Assembly (NCBI GenBank): GCA_002385815.1
Contig: DGEE01000040.1
Coordinates: forward strand, 4,324 to 10,744
Length of the DNA: 6,421 nucleotides
Source of the DNA: Hungateiclostridiaceae bacterium UBA3934
Lineage (GTDB): Bacteria; Bacillota; Clostridia; Acetivibrionales; DTU013
Direction of reading: 5' to 3'
The translations under genes were made by a program, and so were the position numbers. Shown here piece by piece: positions 6,189 to 6,421 of this stretch. How positions within the stretch are numbered: the first letter of the stretch is position 1; each line of letters opens with the position of its first letter. The notes beneath the pieces are model-generated. The model was not told where the DNA came from. It saw only the letters and a list, made by a program, of their open reading frames with translations, and did not search any database.

Positions 6189-6421
6189 ATGTGTGGAAAT
6201 GAACATTACTTTACTGAAAAACCTACTTCAGAATTAAAGGAGCGGCATTTCAGATATATCATCAAAAATGCAGAACTGTCCCTCACTTCTGTGAGTGGAG
6301 TTTTCGCTTTCGAGAATAGAGTCGATAAGGCTTCTGACCTGCTTATCAAGGCTTTCGAGCCATCGGGGAGTGCAGTGCTGGATCTGGGGTGCGGTTACGG
6401 TGCTGTTGGTTTGTTCATAAA
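6189..6421 (+). CDS. Class I SAM-dependent methyltransferase, YbxB/RsmC-like (3' end beyond window)
   Basis: Only the first 77 codons are in the window. The protein starts MCGNEHYFTEKPTSELKERH, resembling the 'HY(Y/F)xEKP' opening of YbxB-type methyltransferases. It continues with SGVFAFENRVDKASDLLI (36-53), the equivalent of the 'GVF...VD.G(T/S).LLI' block of the MTS (RsmC-like small methyltransferase) family. The glycine-rich SAM-binding motif I, VLDLGCGYGAVG, is at 63-74. Relatives modify rRNA, or are suspected to, so RNA methylation is the likely role, but the substrate cannot be read from this fragment. The ATG at 6189 is preceded by GAAAGGA (6175-6181) with seven bases between. The gene is divergent from ecfA2. 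The usual G-T/S after VD is replaced by Ala-Ser (47-49), a mild departure. Confidence 0.88.
   Translation, partial: MCGNEHYFTEKPTSELKERHFRYIIKNAELSLTSVSGVFAFENRVDKASDLLIKAFEPSGSAVLDLGCGYGAVGLFI

Noticed and set aside
5918..6202. A 94-codon plus-strand open frame running through the repeat array
   Set aside because: Its sequence is mostly translated repeat units (GDSS, GTV-type runs), it has no family resemblance, and it overlaps the well-supported methyltransferase start in another frame.

Overview
This window looks like chromosomal DNA from a Gram-positive Firmicute, most likely a clostridium. The pointers are purine-rich Shine-Dalgarno sites before nearly every gene, an ecfA2-ecfT-truA gene order, an ECF sigma factor paired with a DUF4179-type membrane protein, and a bacterial hexokinase of the eukaryote-like family. 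No ribosomal RNA, tRNA, CRISPR array, prophage or complete insertion sequence is visible. The species cannot be fixed from this sequence.

Layout. Six genes on the minus strand fill about 1 to 5800. In their direction of transcription they are: ecfA2 (ATPase of an energy-coupling-factor vitamin/metal transporter), ecfT (its transmembrane scaffold), a hexokinase, truA (tRNA pseudouridine synthase), then after a 137-base gap an ECF sigma factor and its DUF4179 partner, which runs off the left edge. The first four are packed within 0 to 28 bases of each other and probably form one transcript starting near 5860. The sigma/anti-sigma pair is a second, translationally coupled unit. On the plus strand, a YbxB-like class I methyltransferase starts at 6189 and runs off the right edge.

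Between the divergent ecfA2 and methyltransferase genes lies a 390-base gap. It holds the most unusual object here: ten degenerate copies of a 14-base unit (consensus GGGGACAGTTCTTC), all in one orientation and mostly 20 bases apart. The array sits exactly between two candidate divergent promoters. An exact inverted copy of the unit's 10-base core lies inside the start of the methyltransferase gene.

How the genes fit together. EcfA2 and EcfT are the energising half of a transporter whose substrate-binding (S) subunits are encoded elsewhere. The usual second ATPase (ecfA1) is absent from its expected place upstream of ecfA2, and the ribosomal genes that commonly flank this cluster are not seen. 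A hexokinase sits where ecfT and truA are normally adjacent. It keeps most catalytic motifs of the eukaryotic family but has Gly where a glucose-binding Glu is normally found. The sigma/DUF4179 pair is a typical envelope-signal regulatory pair and seems independent of the transporter operon.
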